A stretch of 64,000 nt of DNA from contig OZ251530.1 in the NCBI GenBank assembly GCA_965243095.1, positions 4,154,001 through 4,218,000 of the forward strand, read 5' to 3'. This document shows, piece by piece, positions 9,467 to 18,449 of this stretch; position 1 is the first letter of the stretch, and each line of letters starts with the position of its first letter. The DNA is from VXYL01 sp965243095. Its GTDB lineage: Bacteria > Pseudomonadota > Gammaproteobacteria > Pseudomonadales > Azotimanducaceae. A program made the position numbers and the translations under genes. A model generated the notes under the pieces. That model saw only the letters and a program-made list of their open reading frames with translations, did not search any database and was not told the DNA's origin.

Positions 9467-10372
9467 TTAGTCGAACGCGCTGAAGATCTCCTCGTTCAGC
9501 TCCGCGTAGATGTCCGGCTTTTGCCGGATCGACTGCAGGCAGAACTCGTCCACCCCCGCTTCGATGAACGCCGCACAGCGGTCGATCACATAGTTCACCG
9601 GCCCGATCATCGTCCACTGGTTGCCGCGGCGAATCCGCTCGGCCTCCTTCTCGTCGCGCACGATGCGCATGGGCACATGCACCGAGCGTTTGATCTCGGC
9701 GGGGTCCCGCCCCACGTCCTCGCAGTGCTTCTGCACCACGCCCCAGTGGCGCTTCAAGTCCTCCGGGCCGCAGATGGCGTTCATGATGTCGCCGTACTTG
9801 GCCAGCGTGCGCAGCGTGCGCTTGGGGCCGGTGCCGCCCACCATCACGGGAATCTTGCGCTGCACGCCCTTCGGCGCGAACGGCGCCTGCTTGAGCGTGT
9901 AGTACTTGCCTTGGTAGTCCACGAAGCGTTCGGCCGTGAACAGCAGTTGGATGAGCTCGCAGGCTTCCTCCAGGCGGTCTTGGCGTTCGCGCATGGAGGG
10001 GAAGTTCCAGCCGTAGGCTTCGTGCTCGCGCACGTTCCAGCCGGCGCCGATGCCCAGGATCACCCGCCCGCCGGAGATTTCGTCCACCGTGGCCGCCATC
10101 TTCGCCATCAGCGCCGGATTGCGGTAGGTGTTGCCGGCCACCAACACGCCGAGCTCCAGCCGCGTGGTAACCGCCGCCATGCCGGCGAGCAGCGCCCAGC
10201 CCTCCAGCGTGGGCAGCAAGTCGCTGTCGGCCACGTCCGCGGTGCGCGTCCACGGCGGCACGAAGTGATCGTAGGTGTAGACGCTGGTCCAGCGACCGGC
10301 CTCCATCACCGCGAGCACGCTCTTGATTTCCTCCCAAGAGGTCTGCTGGTTGTAGAACTGCGATCCGAACAT
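9467..10372 (-). CDS. LLM class F420/flavin-dependent oxidoreductase
   Basis: Luciferase-like monooxygenase fold protein of 301 residues. Typical family segments are present: YTYDHFVPPW near the N-terminus, LELGVLVAGNTYRNPALMAKM, the GRVILGIGAGW turn, and PVMVGGTGPKRTLR in the C-terminal half. The closest match is the group of predicted F420-dependent LLM enzymes. Cofactor (FMN or F420) and substrate are not decidable from sequence. Confidence 0.83.
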   Translation of the reverse strand: MFGSQFYNQQTSWEEIKSVLAVMEAGRWTSVYTYDHFVPPWTRTADVADSDLLPTLEGWALLAGMAAVTTRLELGVLVAGNTYRNPALMAKMAATVDEISGGRVILGIGAGWNVREHEAYGWNFPSMRERQDRLEEACELIQLLFTAERFVDYQGKYYTLKQAPFAPKGVQRKIPVMVGGTGPKRTLRTLAKYGDIMNAICGPEDLKRHWGVVQKHCEDVGRDPAEIKRSVHVPMRIVRDEKEAERIRRGNQWTMIGPVNYVIDRCAAFIEAGVDEFCLQSIRQKPDIYAELNEEIFSAFD

Positions 10373-10426
10373 TGTTGCGTTGTCCCCCGTGCGCGTCTGG
10401 CCGCGCGTCGTTTGCGAAAAGTCGCC

Positions 10427-10894
10427 CTAGTGTGGCAGGGCGGGCGCGTTTTGGGAAGGCGGCCGCGCGTCCCGCCGTTCCTCACCGTGGCGGAACCGTG
10501 CCTTGCCGCGCCACAGCGCCACCGTCGGCACCAGGAACAGCGCTCCGGCGACAAGCCCGGCCGGCCAGCCGCCGCCGCGCTCGTCCACGACGTTCCACAC
10601 CAGCATCGCCAACGCCACCTGCCCGCAGTAGATGGCCGCCCACGGCCACATCCACCGCGCCATGCGCCAGAAGCCGTAGGCGCCGGCGGCGTAGATCAGC
10701 CAATGCAAGGGCGCGGTGGCCTTCGCCCACCAGCCGCGCAGCACGAAGCCGAACCAAACCTCCTCGTCCGCCGCCACCGGCTTGAGGAAGATGTCGTAGG
10801 GCAGGTAAAGGAACGTCATGAAGAGGCAGAACCCCAGCAGCGCGCGCATCCACCACGGGCGGGCGCGCCAGGCGCTCGCCAAATCGAAAGCCAT
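10427..10894 (-). CDS. Small integral membrane protein
   Basis: Protein of 155 residues with about four hydrophobic segments (ALLGFCLFMTFLYLPY, LIYAAGAYGFW, AAIYCGQVALAMLVWNVV, AGLVAGALFLVPTVALW). No catalytic motif is recognised. It starts 24 bases after the crotonase gene ends on the same strand and is probably co-transcribed with it. The tail is basic and Pro-rich. Function unknown. Confidence 0.65.
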   Translation of the reverse strand: MAFDLASAWRARPWWMRALLGFCLFMTFLYLPYDIFLKPVAADEEVWFGFVLRGWWAKATAPLHWLIYAAGAYGFWRMARWMWPWAAIYCGQVALAMLVWNVVDERGGGWPAGLVAGALFLVPTVALWRGKARFRHGEERRDARPPSQNAPALPH

Positions 10895-10918
10895 GCGCCC
10901 CGCCCGGTGTGCGGCGGC

Positions 10919-11830
10919 CTATTCCTCCGCGTCCGGCTTCTTTTCGGTGGGCCGCTTGTACCAGTCGTTGTCGCGGAACAGGCCGTCGCGCCAGCGCACG
11001 GCGTCGCGCATGCCCATCTCGCGCATCTTCTCCTGCCAATCGTAGGAGAAGCCGGTGAACTGTCCGGCGGCGTCCAAGTCCGTGCTGCTGCGCACCGAGG
11101 AGTAGATGCCCATGTTCTCGTAGAAGCGGTTCATGTTGAGCTTGAGGATGGCGAGGTGGTCGGCGGTCATCACCGCGATGCGGTCGGCGAAGGCGATGGT
11201 GCGCTCCTCCAACTCCTCCTTCGGCCAAGCGTAGTTGATCATGCCCACTTCCTCGGCCTCCGCGCCGGTGACGTTCTCGCCGGTGTAGTAGAGCTCCTTC
11301 GCCTTGCGCATGCCCATCACCAGTGGCCAGATGACGCCGGTGCGCGAGGTGCCGAGGCCGCGCAGCCCCGGGTGGCCGAGTTGCGCGTCGTCCGCGGCCA
11401 CCACCAAGTCCGCCATCATCGCCAGCTCGCAGCCGCCGGCGATGGCGTAGCCGTGGACTTGCGCGATGGTGATCTTGGCCATGTTCCAGAAGTAGAGGTG
11501 GATGTCCGTGATCTGCTGCATGCCGGTGCGGATGCCCATGAGCAGGCGGCGGCCTTTGTCGTCGAACTGCTTGTGGCGGCGCACCACGGCGTCCGCGCCG
11601 CGGCCGCGCGCGGGCGTGAGGTCGTAGCCGGCGCTGAAGGTGCGCCCGGCGCCGCGCACGATGATGGAGCGGATGGTGTCGTCCGCCTCCATCGCGTGCA
11701 GCGCGTCGTTCAGCTCGTAGAGCAGCTCCTGCGACAGCGCGTTCATCTTCTCCGGCCGGTTCAGCGTGATGCGGCCCACGCGCTCCTCCGTGCCCACGCG
11801 ATCCACAAGCACGTTTTCGTAATCGGACAT
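10919..11830 (-). CDS. Enoyl-CoA hydratase/isomerase (crotonase) family protein
   Basis: Crotonase-fold protein of 303 residues. Oxyanion-hole segments are FSAGYD (66-70) and AIAGGCEL (129-136). The Glu of GGCEL (Glu135) aligns with the first catalytic Glu of classical hydratases, but the second is replaced by Gly155 in LGHPGL, so simple hydration is doubtful. Start at 11830 is fixed by a strong agggagga ribosome site; the longer frame to 11989 has none. Other crotonase chemistries (isomerase, hydrolase) are possible. Confidence 0.8.
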   Translation of the reverse strand: MSDYENVLVDRVGTEERVGRITLNRPEKMNALSQELLYELNDALHAMEADDTIRSIIVRGAGRTFSAGYDLTPARGRGADAVVRRHKQFDDKGRRLLMGIRTGMQQITDIHLYFWNMAKITIAQVHGYAIAGGCELAMMADLVVAADDAQLGHPGLRGLGTSRTGVIWPLVMGMRKAKELYYTGENVTGAEAEEVGMINYAWPKEELEERTIAFADRIAVMTADHLAILKLNMNRFYENMGIYSSVRSSTDLDAAGQFTGFSYDWQEKMREMGMRDAVRWRDGLFRDNDWYKRPTEKKPDAEE

Positions 11831-12049
11831 CGATTCCTCCCTTTGGTGTTGATGTTCGGCCGCAGAGTGTAGCCCAAGCGGGGTTGCGTGGGGCCAGCCG
11901 GCGATGCTTGCCGCCTCAAGGCATCTCGGAAAGAAGCCCGACACCCATCCGTGGCATGTTAGGGTTAGGCGTCGCGCCCTCCCGCGCATCTTTGGAGTGC
12001 GTCCCGCCTCTTAGCAACGCCGCCGTCAACCTGCCACACTAGGGCCAAC

Positions 12050-13102
12050 GTGACCACAGCCACCAACATCAAAGCCATCGACTTCTGCTGCGGCGCGGGC
12101 GGCTTGAGCCGCGGCTTGCTCGACGCCGGCGTCTCGGTTGTGGCGGGTTTGGACAACGACGAGCGCCTCCGCCGCACCTACGAACACAACAACAAGCCCG
12201 CCGCCTTCATCGCCGCCGACCTCGCCGAGGTGGACATCGACGCGCTGCGCGCCGGCTTGGGCATCGGCGCGAACGACATCACGCTGTACGCGGCCTGCAC
12301 GCCATGCCAGCCGTTCTCCACGCTGAACACCGCCAAAGGCGAGGACGCCAGAAAGTCCTTGCTGCTGGAGTTCGGCAAGATCATCGCCCAACGTCCGCCG
12401 GACTTCGTGATTGTGGAAAACGTGCCGGGGCTGCACAACGCCTTCGGCCTCGACATCTACCAAGAGTTCTTGGCCGGTCTCGAAGCGGAAGGCTATCTCG
12501 CCGAATCCGGTCTCTTGGACGCCAAGGATTACGGCGTTCCGCAAACCCGCAAGCGCTTCATTCTCGTCGCGGCCAAGGGCCGCCAGCCGCATTTGCCCGC
12601 CGCGACGACAGAGGGCCGCCCGATCACCGTGCGCGAGTGCATCGAACAGTACCCGCCGCTCGCGGCCGGCGAGCAGGATGGCGGATTCGCCAACCACACC
12701 GCCCGCAAGCTGCAGCCGCATCACCAGCGCATCGTGGCCGCCGTGCCCGCCGATGGCGGCAGCCGCCGCGACGTGGCCGACACCTCGATTCTGCTGCCCT
12801 GCCACCAGCGCCATCCCAAGGCGCACAAGGACGTCTTTGGCCGCATGGCGTGGGACGCGCCAAGCCCGACGCTGACCTGCCGATGCACGGACGTCTATTG
12901 CGGCCGCTTCATCCACCCGCAGCAGGACCGCGGCATTTCGCTGCGTGAAGCCGCCGCGCTGCAAACCTTCGACGACAGCTACGAGTTCTTCGGCGGCTCG
13001 TTCCTCGAGCAGGCGCGGCAGATCGGCAACGCGGTGCCGGTGCGGCTGGCAAGAGCGTTGGGCGCGTCCGCCATCGACTGCTTGCAAACGGCCAACGACT
13101 AG
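12050..13102 (+). CDS. DNA (cytosine-5)-methyltransferase
   Basis: C5-cytosine methylase of 350 residues. Motif I DFCCGAGGLS (11-20), motif IV TPCQPFS with nucleophile Cys86, motif VI ENVPG (123-127) and motif X QIGNAVP near the C-terminus are all present and in canonical order, so it should be active. Start is GTG at 12050. The GHKL-nuclease gene begins 24 bases downstream, and together they make a type II-like restriction-modification operon. The recognition sequence is not inferable; relatives of this layout include the HgiDII/BbrUII group. Confidence 0.92.
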   Translation: MTTATNIKAIDFCCGAGGLSRGLLDAGVSVVAGLDNDERLRRTYEHNNKPAAFIAADLAEVDIDALRAGLGIGANDITLYAACTPCQPFSTLNTAKGEDARKSLLLEFGKIIAQRPPDFVIVENVPGLHNAFGLDIYQEFLAGLEAEGYLAESGLLDAKDYGVPQTRKRFILVAAKGRQPHLPAATTEGRPITVRECIEQYPPLAAGEQDGGFANHTARKLQPHHQRIVAAVPADGGSRRDVADTSILLPCHQRHPKAHKDVFGRMAWDAPSPTLTCRCTDVYCGRFIHPQQDRGISLREAAALQTFDDSYEFFGGSFLEQARQIGNAVPVRLARALGASAIDCLQTAND

Positions 13103-13126
13103 CCAAAGCACACCAAGGTAAGCGCC

Positions 13127-15034
13127 ATGCCCCATCCCTACGCAATCGACTTCGACATCGCCACCATCAAGCACCTTGGCTTGCAGATGTACGCCACCAT
13201 GCCGCCGGTGATCGGCGAGCTGGTCGCCAACGCTTGGGACGCGAACGCCACCGAGGTACGCATCGACATTCCCGACACGCCCATTGACGATGGCTCGGAA
13301 ATCGTCATCAAGGACAACGGCATCGGCATGTCGGATGACGACCTTCGCAAGAAGTACCTGATCGTCGGCCGAGACCGGCGCGAGAGTGAAGGCACGGGGG
13401 AAACGCCAGCGCCGCTGTCGCGGCCAATCATGGGGCGCAAGGGCATCGGCAAGTTCTCGGCGTTCGGCATCGCCCGAGCGATGGAGATCGAAAGCGCGAG
13501 CGACGGCACCGTCAGCCGCTTCGTGATGGACTACGACGACATGCTCGCCAGCGCCCCGCAGCGTCACGCCGAGTTCCCGGCGCTGCCGCCGACCGGCGCC
13601 GTCTCCGAAGGTACGCTGATCACGCTCAGGCGCATCGCCAAGTTTCGAACACGGAGCATTCCGCTAACGCGCCTGCGCCGCGGGCTGGCCAGGCGTTTTG
13701 CCATCATCGGCTCGCAGCATGGCTTTGAAGTCGTCATCAACGGCTCGCCCCTCTCCGTCGGAGAGCGGGACATGCAGCGGCTGCTCGCCAAGGACGCGGA
13801 CGGCAAAGCCTATCTTTGGCAGTTCGAGGACGAGGAGATCATGCCGGAGACGGGTTGGACTGTTTCCGGTTGGATTGGCGCGTTGGACCGGACGACGCCG
13901 GACGCGGATGGCGTGGACCGAGGCATCTCCATCATGGCCCGCGGCAAGCTGGTGCAGGAGCCGTTCTTGTTCAATGCCGTCGTCGGCCAGCAATTCGCGC
14001 TGTCCTACCTGATTGGCGAACTGCACGCGGAGTTCGTTGATGCTGGCCAGGACACCATTGGCACCAGCCGCAACATGTTGGTCTGGGACACCGATGCGAA
14101 CGCGAAACTCATGGAGTGGGGGCAGCAACAGCTAAAGAAGATCGCCCGCAAGTGGGCCAAGAAACGCCAGACCGACAACCTTCGCAAACTGGAGGGCAAC
14201 CGCCTGTACCGCAGTTTCAAGGAGCGTGCGAGGGAAACCGGCAACCGCCGCGCTTTGCAGTTGGCCGACAACCTCGTGCGCCAAGCGATCAGCAATGAGC
14301 CCACTGCGGGTGTCGAGAAGCTGGAACCGATTATCAAGACGGCTCTGGACTTTCTGGAATTCAATGCGTTCTGGGACATCGCCCAAGAGATCATTCAGTC
14401 CGATGTGGAGGACGTAGGCAAGTTGCTCGGCTTGTTCAAGGAATGGGAGATCGTGGAAGCGAAGGAGATGTCGCGGGTTACAGAAGGGAGGATTGCGACG
14501 ATCGATAAACTCCAACGCCTGATCGAAACGGATGCCCTCGAGGTGCCAACGCTCCACAACTTCCTCAAGGAGTTTCCTTGGGTCATCGATCCGCGTTGGA
14601 CGTTGGTTGCGGACGAAATCCATTACAGCACACTCTTGAGGGAGGCATTCCCAGACACGGATGACCTTCAGGAAAGCGACCGACGCATCGATTTTCTCTG
14701 TGTGCGAGAAAGCACTAACTTGGTCGTAGTGGAAATCAAGCGACCCGGGAAGCGCGTTTCCATACCGGAGCTTGATCAGATCAGGCGCTATGTTTCGTTC
14801 GTTAGAAATCGCGTCAAGCAGACATCCGACCCAGAGGCGGCATATCAGAATGTCGTCGGCTATCTGCTATGCGGCGATCTGGCGAACACCGCGGAATTGG
14901 GCGAATACCGGGACATCTTGGCGAACTCGCAGATCTACATACGACGGTACGGTGACCTGCTGGAAACGGTAAGGCGGTTGCACAAGGACTTCATCGAACG
15001 CTATGAGAAGTTGAGGAAGCGCGTCCAAGCGTGA
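13127..15034 (+). CDS. GHKL ATPase fused to PD-(D/E)XK nuclease, putative restriction enzyme
   Basis: Protein of 635 residues. The N-terminus is an HSP90/histidine-kinase-like ATPase: N-box ELVANAWDAN (31-40), G1 box DNGIGM (63-68) and a glycine loop GRKGIGKFSAFG (103-114). The C-terminus has a nuclease core: D522 in RRIDF, then E536-I-K538. The pairing with a 5mC methyltransferase 24 bases upstream matches the BbrUII/HgiDII family of restriction enzymes, where an HSP90-like ATPase domain is characteristic. It is the likely restriction partner. MutL/MORC-like defence ATPases are the alternative view. Confidence 0.8.
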   Translation: MPHPYAIDFDIATIKHLGLQMYATMPPVIGELVANAWDANATEVRIDIPDTPIDDGSEIVIKDNGIGMSDDDLRKKYLIVGRDRRESEGTGETPAPLSRPIMGRKGIGKFSAFGIARAMEIESASDGTVSRFVMDYDDMLASAPQRHAEFPALPPTGAVSEGTLITLRRIAKFRTRSIPLTRLRRGLARRFAIIGSQHGFEVVINGSPLSVGERDMQRLLAKDADGKAYLWQFEDEEIMPETGWTVSGWIGALDRTTPDADGVDRGISIMARGKLVQEPFLFNAVVGQQFALSYLIGELHAEFVDAGQDTIGTSRNMLVWDTDANAKLMEWGQQQLKKIARKWAKKRQTDNLRKLEGNRLYRSFKERARETGNRRALQLADNLVRQAISNEPTAGVEKLEPIIKTALDFLEFNAFWDIAQEIIQSDVEDVGKLLGLFKEWEIVEAKEMSRVTEGRIATIDKLQRLIETDALEVPTLHNFLKEFPWVIDPRWTLVADEIHYSTLLREAFPDTDDLQESDRRIDFLCVRESTNLVVVEIKRPGKRVSIPELDQIRRYVSFVRNRVKQTSDPEAAYQNVVGYLLCGDLANTAELGEYRDILANSQIYIRRYGDLLETVRRLHKDFIERYEKLRKRVQA

Positions 15035-15147
15035 CATCGAAGCCACGCCAATCCACCGTGCTGTCGCTCAAGTGGTTTGATTACCTTCACTGCGACATGG
15101 TCTGACGTTAGCCCGTGGGGAGGCGTGGCGCAACTGGTGAAGCGCCC

Positions 15148-16149
15148 TCATTCCGCCACGCGGACGATGCGCGTGCCCACGTTGCCGCCGTGGAGCATGT
15201 CGATGAAGGCGCGGGGCGTCTCCTCCAAGCCGTGGAACTCGTCCTGCAAGGGCTTGAGCTGGCCGGAATCCACCCATTCGCGCAGCTTCGCGCGTGCCTC
15301 GGGGTAGCGGGAGGCGTAGTCGAACACCAGGAAGCCCTCCATGCGCACGCGGTTGTTGATGAGCAGGCCGGGCACGCCGCGCGGGCCGGGCGCGGGATTG
15401 CCGGTGTCGTATTGCGACACCACGCCGCAGCAGACGATGCGCCCGTGCGGCTTCATGCGCCGCAACGCGCCGCCGAGGACTTCGCCGCCGGTGTTGTCGA
15501 AGTAGATGTTCACACCGCCGCCGCAGGCGTCGCGGAAGGCGTCGCGGAAGTTTCCCTCGCGGTAGTTGACGGCCGCGTCGAAGCCGAGTTGGTCGGTGAG
15601 CAATTGGCACTTGGCGTCGCTGCCGGCCACGCCGACCGTGCGGCAGCCGGCGATCTTCGCCATCTGCCCCACCAGATGGCCCACCGATCCGGCCGCCGCC
15701 GAGACCACCACGGTTTGCCCAGGGCGCGGCTCGCCCAAGTCGAACAGCCCGAAGTACGCGGTGAGGCCGTTGGTGCCGTAAACCCCAAGGTGATGCGCCG
15801 GATCGCCATCGTCGGCCACCGGCTGCACGCGCTCCGCGCTGTGTACGGAGTAGTCCTGCCAACCGGCCGGGCAGGTCACCACCGTGCCGACGGCAATGTC
15901 CGGCGCGTTCGACGCCTCCACCCGCGCCACCGCCGAGCCGCCCATGACCACGCCGGTCTTCGGCGCGCCCGCGTAGCTGGCGCTGCCCTGCAAGCCGGCG
16001 CGTTGCCCGGCCGCCACGGTCAGCGCCAGCGTGCGGCACAACACTTCGCCCTCGCCGGGCGACGGCACCGGCGCGGTGCGCAGCGCGAAGTGCTCGGCGG
16101 CGAGCTTGTCCTGCGGCAAAGCGGCGATGACGATTTGGCGGTTTTCCAT
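15148..16149 (-). CDS. NADP-dependent MDR-family oxidoreductase (alkenal/quinone reductase type)
   Basis: Medium-chain reductase of 333 residues without the structural-zinc cysteines. The Rossmann motif is SAAAGSVGHLVGQMAKIAG, preceded by GTNGLTAYFGL, a hallmark of the prostaglandin/alkenal reductase (leukotriene B4 dehydrogenase-like) subgroup. C-terminal GFLVFDY and the FHGLEETPRAF segment also fit. Start at 16149 follows aaggagaacgac, a good ribosome site. It diverges from the PhyH gene at 16328 across a 178-base promoter region. Likely reduces alpha,beta-unsaturated carbonyls with NADPH. Confidence 0.85.
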   Translation of the reverse strand: MENRQIVIAALPQDKLAAEHFALRTAPVPSPGEGEVLCRTLALTVAAGQRAGLQGSASYAGAPKTGVVMGGSAVARVEASNAPDIAVGTVVTCPAGWQDYSVHSAERVQPVADDGDPAHHLGVYGTNGLTAYFGLFDLGEPRPGQTVVVSAAAGSVGHLVGQMAKIAGCRTVGVAGSDAKCQLLTDQLGFDAAVNYREGNFRDAFRDACGGGVNIYFDNTGGEVLGGALRRMKPHGRIVCCGVVSQYDTGNPAPGPRGVPGLLINNRVRMEGFLVFDYASRYPEARAKLREWVDSGQLKPLQDEFHGLEETPRAFIDMLHGGNVGTRIVRVAE

Positions 16150-16327
16150 GTCGTTCTCCTTACGGGTACCCAAGCGTAGACGGTCGCCCGGCGTTGTCGC
16201 CGGCGTCGATGCCGCATTGTCGCACGCCCGGCAGGTTCGCCACCCGCAGAGAACGCGGCATCGTGTGGCAGAATCCACGCCGCAAACTAGGCCGCAACCG
16301 GGCCGCAAACCGGTAAGGAGGGCAACC

Positions 16328-17164
16328 GTGCTGAAAAAAGTGGGTGGTTACTTGCGCATGCGCGACGTGCCGGCGCCGGTGGCCAGTTCGCAATTGGAAC
16401 GCGAGGGCTACGCGGTGCTGCGCCGCGTCTTGGCGGACGAGGAACTCGCCGCGGTACACACCGAGATCACCGACGTCTACGAATCCGAGGCACCGTCCGG
16501 CCGCGCGTCCGTGCAGGACGAGGATTTCCGCTACGAGATGTTCAACCGGAGCGCCCTCGCGCAACGGACTGTCGGGCACCAGCGCATTCTCGAGGTGATC
16601 GAGCCCTTGCTGGGCGAGGACTGCCACGTCATCGCCAACACCTGCTGGCGCAACCGCGCCGGCGGCGAACATCGGCATGGCGGCGGCGGCTGGCACATCG
16701 ACGCCGGGCCGCACATCCCGCGACCGCCGGGCACGGTTTGGCCGGAAGCGATCCCGTACCCGGTGTTCGCCATCGGCGCGCATATCTTCTTGGAAGACTG
16801 CCCCATCGAATGCGGCCCCACGGCGGTGATTCCCGGCAGCCACAAGTCCGGCCGCGCGCCGGCGGCGGAACGGCGCGCCGACGCCGCGCTCACCTGCGAC
16901 GGGCGCGGCGCGTTGCCGCTCACCGCGAAAGCGGGCGACGTGGCGCTGTTCGTCTCGGACGTGTGGCATCGGCGTTTGCCGGCCGGGGAAGGCGACCGCG
17001 GCCGGTTCTTCCTGCAGGTGCATTACGCCCGGCGCGACATCGCGCAACGGGTGAAACCCACCTCCAAAGTGAATCACCTCGACGCAGCCGCCGCGGCGCG
17101 CCTTGGCAGCGAGCGGGAACGGCGATTGTTCGGCCTGCACCCGCGCGGGTTCTACGATGGGTGA
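16328..17164 (+). CDS. Phytanoyl-CoA dioxygenase (PhyH) family protein
   Basis: Second PhyH-like Fe(II)/2-oxoglutarate oxygenase, 278 residues and unlike the one at 8502. The iron site reads WHIDAGPH, with a distal His in VWHRRLPAG. An FLEDCPIECGPTAVIPGSHK segment is typical of the family. GTG at 16328 is chosen because aaggaggg lies six bases before it; an ATG at 16358 is a weaker alternative. Substrate unknown. Confidence 0.82.
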   Translation: MLKKVGGYLRMRDVPAPVASSQLEREGYAVLRRVLADEELAAVHTEITDVYESEAPSGRASVQDEDFRYEMFNRSALAQRTVGHQRILEVIEPLLGEDCHVIANTCWRNRAGGEHRHGGGGWHIDAGPHIPRPPGTVWPEAIPYPVFAIGAHIFLEDCPIECGPTAVIPGSHKSGRAPAAERRADAALTCDGRGALPLTAKAGDVALFVSDVWHRRLPAGEGDRGRFFLQVHYARRDIAQRVKPTSKVNHLDAAAAARLGSERERRLFGLHPRGFYDG

Positions 17165-17235
17165 CAGCCGCGCGCCCAAGGTGGGCGCGTTGGAGTTTGC
17201 TGCGCAAACTCGATCTGACGCACCTGTGACGGGCC

Positions 17236-18444
17236 GTGCTGGTCAACGAATCTAGCGCAGCGCTCTTGCGCCGCTGGCATACGCCGGTGGGCTTCCTCGT
17301 GCTCGCCAGCGTGGCCATGCCGTTCGGTTTCGCCGCTTGGCAGGCGCTGCTCAACAACTTCGCCATCGAACGGGCGGCGTTCAGCGGGCGCGAGATCGGC
17401 ATTCTGCAAAGCCTGCGCGAAGTGCCGGGTTTTCTCGCGTTCACCGCGGTGTTCGTGCTGCTGGTGCTGCGCGAGCAGCGCTTCGCCGTCGTCACCGTGG
17501 CGGTGTTCGGGCTGGGCGTGGCGCTCACCGGCTTTCTGCCCACGGAATACGGCCTGTACTTCACCACGGTGCTGATGTCCGTGGGCTTCCACTACTTCGA
17601 GACGGTGCGCCAATCGCTCTCGCTGCAATGGCTCTCGAAGGAGGAAGCGCCGCGCATTCTCGGCCGCCTGATCGCCGTCGGCGCGGGCGCGTCGCTGGTG
17701 GCCTACGGCGCGATTGCGGCGCTCAGCACGGCCGGGTTGGATTACCGCTGGCTGTACTTGGCCGGCGGCGGGGCTGCCCTATTCGTGGCGGTCGCGCTCG
17801 CCGGATTTCCACACTTCCCGTCGCGCACACCGCAGCGCAAGCAACTGGTGCTGCGCCGGCGCTACTGGCTGTATTACGCCTTGACCTTTCTCTCCGGCGC
17901 CCGCCGGCAGATCTTCGTGGTGTTCGCCGGGTTTCTGATGGTGGAGAAGTTCGGCTACTCGGTGGCGGGCGTGGCGCTGTTGCTGCTGGTCAACCACCTG
18001 TTCAACCTGCTGCTCGCGGAGCGCATCGGCGCTTGGATCGGGCGCGTCGGCGAGCGCCACGCGCTCACCTTCGAGTACGTCGGCTTGGTGCTGGTGTTCA
18101 CCGCCTACGCCTTCGTGAACCATGCGGGCTTGGCTGCGGCGCTGTACATCCTCGACCATCTCTTCTTCGCCTTGGCCATCGCCATCAAGACCTACTTCCA
18201 GAAGATCGCCGACCCGGGCGACATCGCCTCCACCGCCGGCGTCTCCTTCACCATCAACCACATCGCCGCGGTGGTGCTGCCGGTGGCGCTGGGCTTGGTT
18301 TGGTTGCAGTCGCCCGCCGCGGTGTTCCTCATCGGCGCGGCGTTGGCCTTCTGCTCGCTGCTGGTCGCGCAGAACGTGCCGCGCCGCCCCAGCCCGGGCA
18401 ACGAGACCGTGGCGGCGCCGGGCTGGCTGCGGGCGACCGGGTGA
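17236..18444 (+). CDS. MFS transporter
   Basis: Polytopic membrane protein of 402 residues with roughly twelve hydrophobic helices in two halves separated by the basic loop PSRTPQRKQLVLRRRYWLYYA. The first helix begins at VGFLVLASVAMPFGFAAW. It matches the major facilitator fold; no substrate signature is recognised. GTG at 17236 is the start used; no strong ribosome site is visible. It converges on the selenoprotein gene, with stop codons five bases apart. Confidence 0.75.
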   Translation: MLVNESSAALLRRWHTPVGFLVLASVAMPFGFAAWQALLNNFAIERAAFSGREIGILQSLREVPGFLAFTAVFVLLVLREQRFAVVTVAVFGLGVALTGFLPTEYGLYFTTVLMSVGFHYFETVRQSLSLQWLSKEEAPRILGRLIAVGAGASLVAYGAIAALSTAGLDYRWLYLAGGGAALFVAVALAGFPHFPSRTPQRKQLVLRRRYWLYYALTFLSGARRQIFVVFAGFLMVEKFGYSVAGVALLLLVNHLFNLLLAERIGAWIGRVGERHALTFEYVGLVLVFTAYAFVNHAGLAAALYILDHLFFALAIAIKTYFQKIADPGDIASTAGVSFTINHIAAVVLPVALGLVWLQSPAAVFLIGAALAFCSLLVAQNVPRRPSPGNETVAAPGWLRATG

Positions 18445-18449
18445 GAACG

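Noticed and set aside
9149..11872. 907-codon forward ORF across LLM and crotonase genes
   Set aside because: Antisense shadow of three real reverse-strand genes with no domain.
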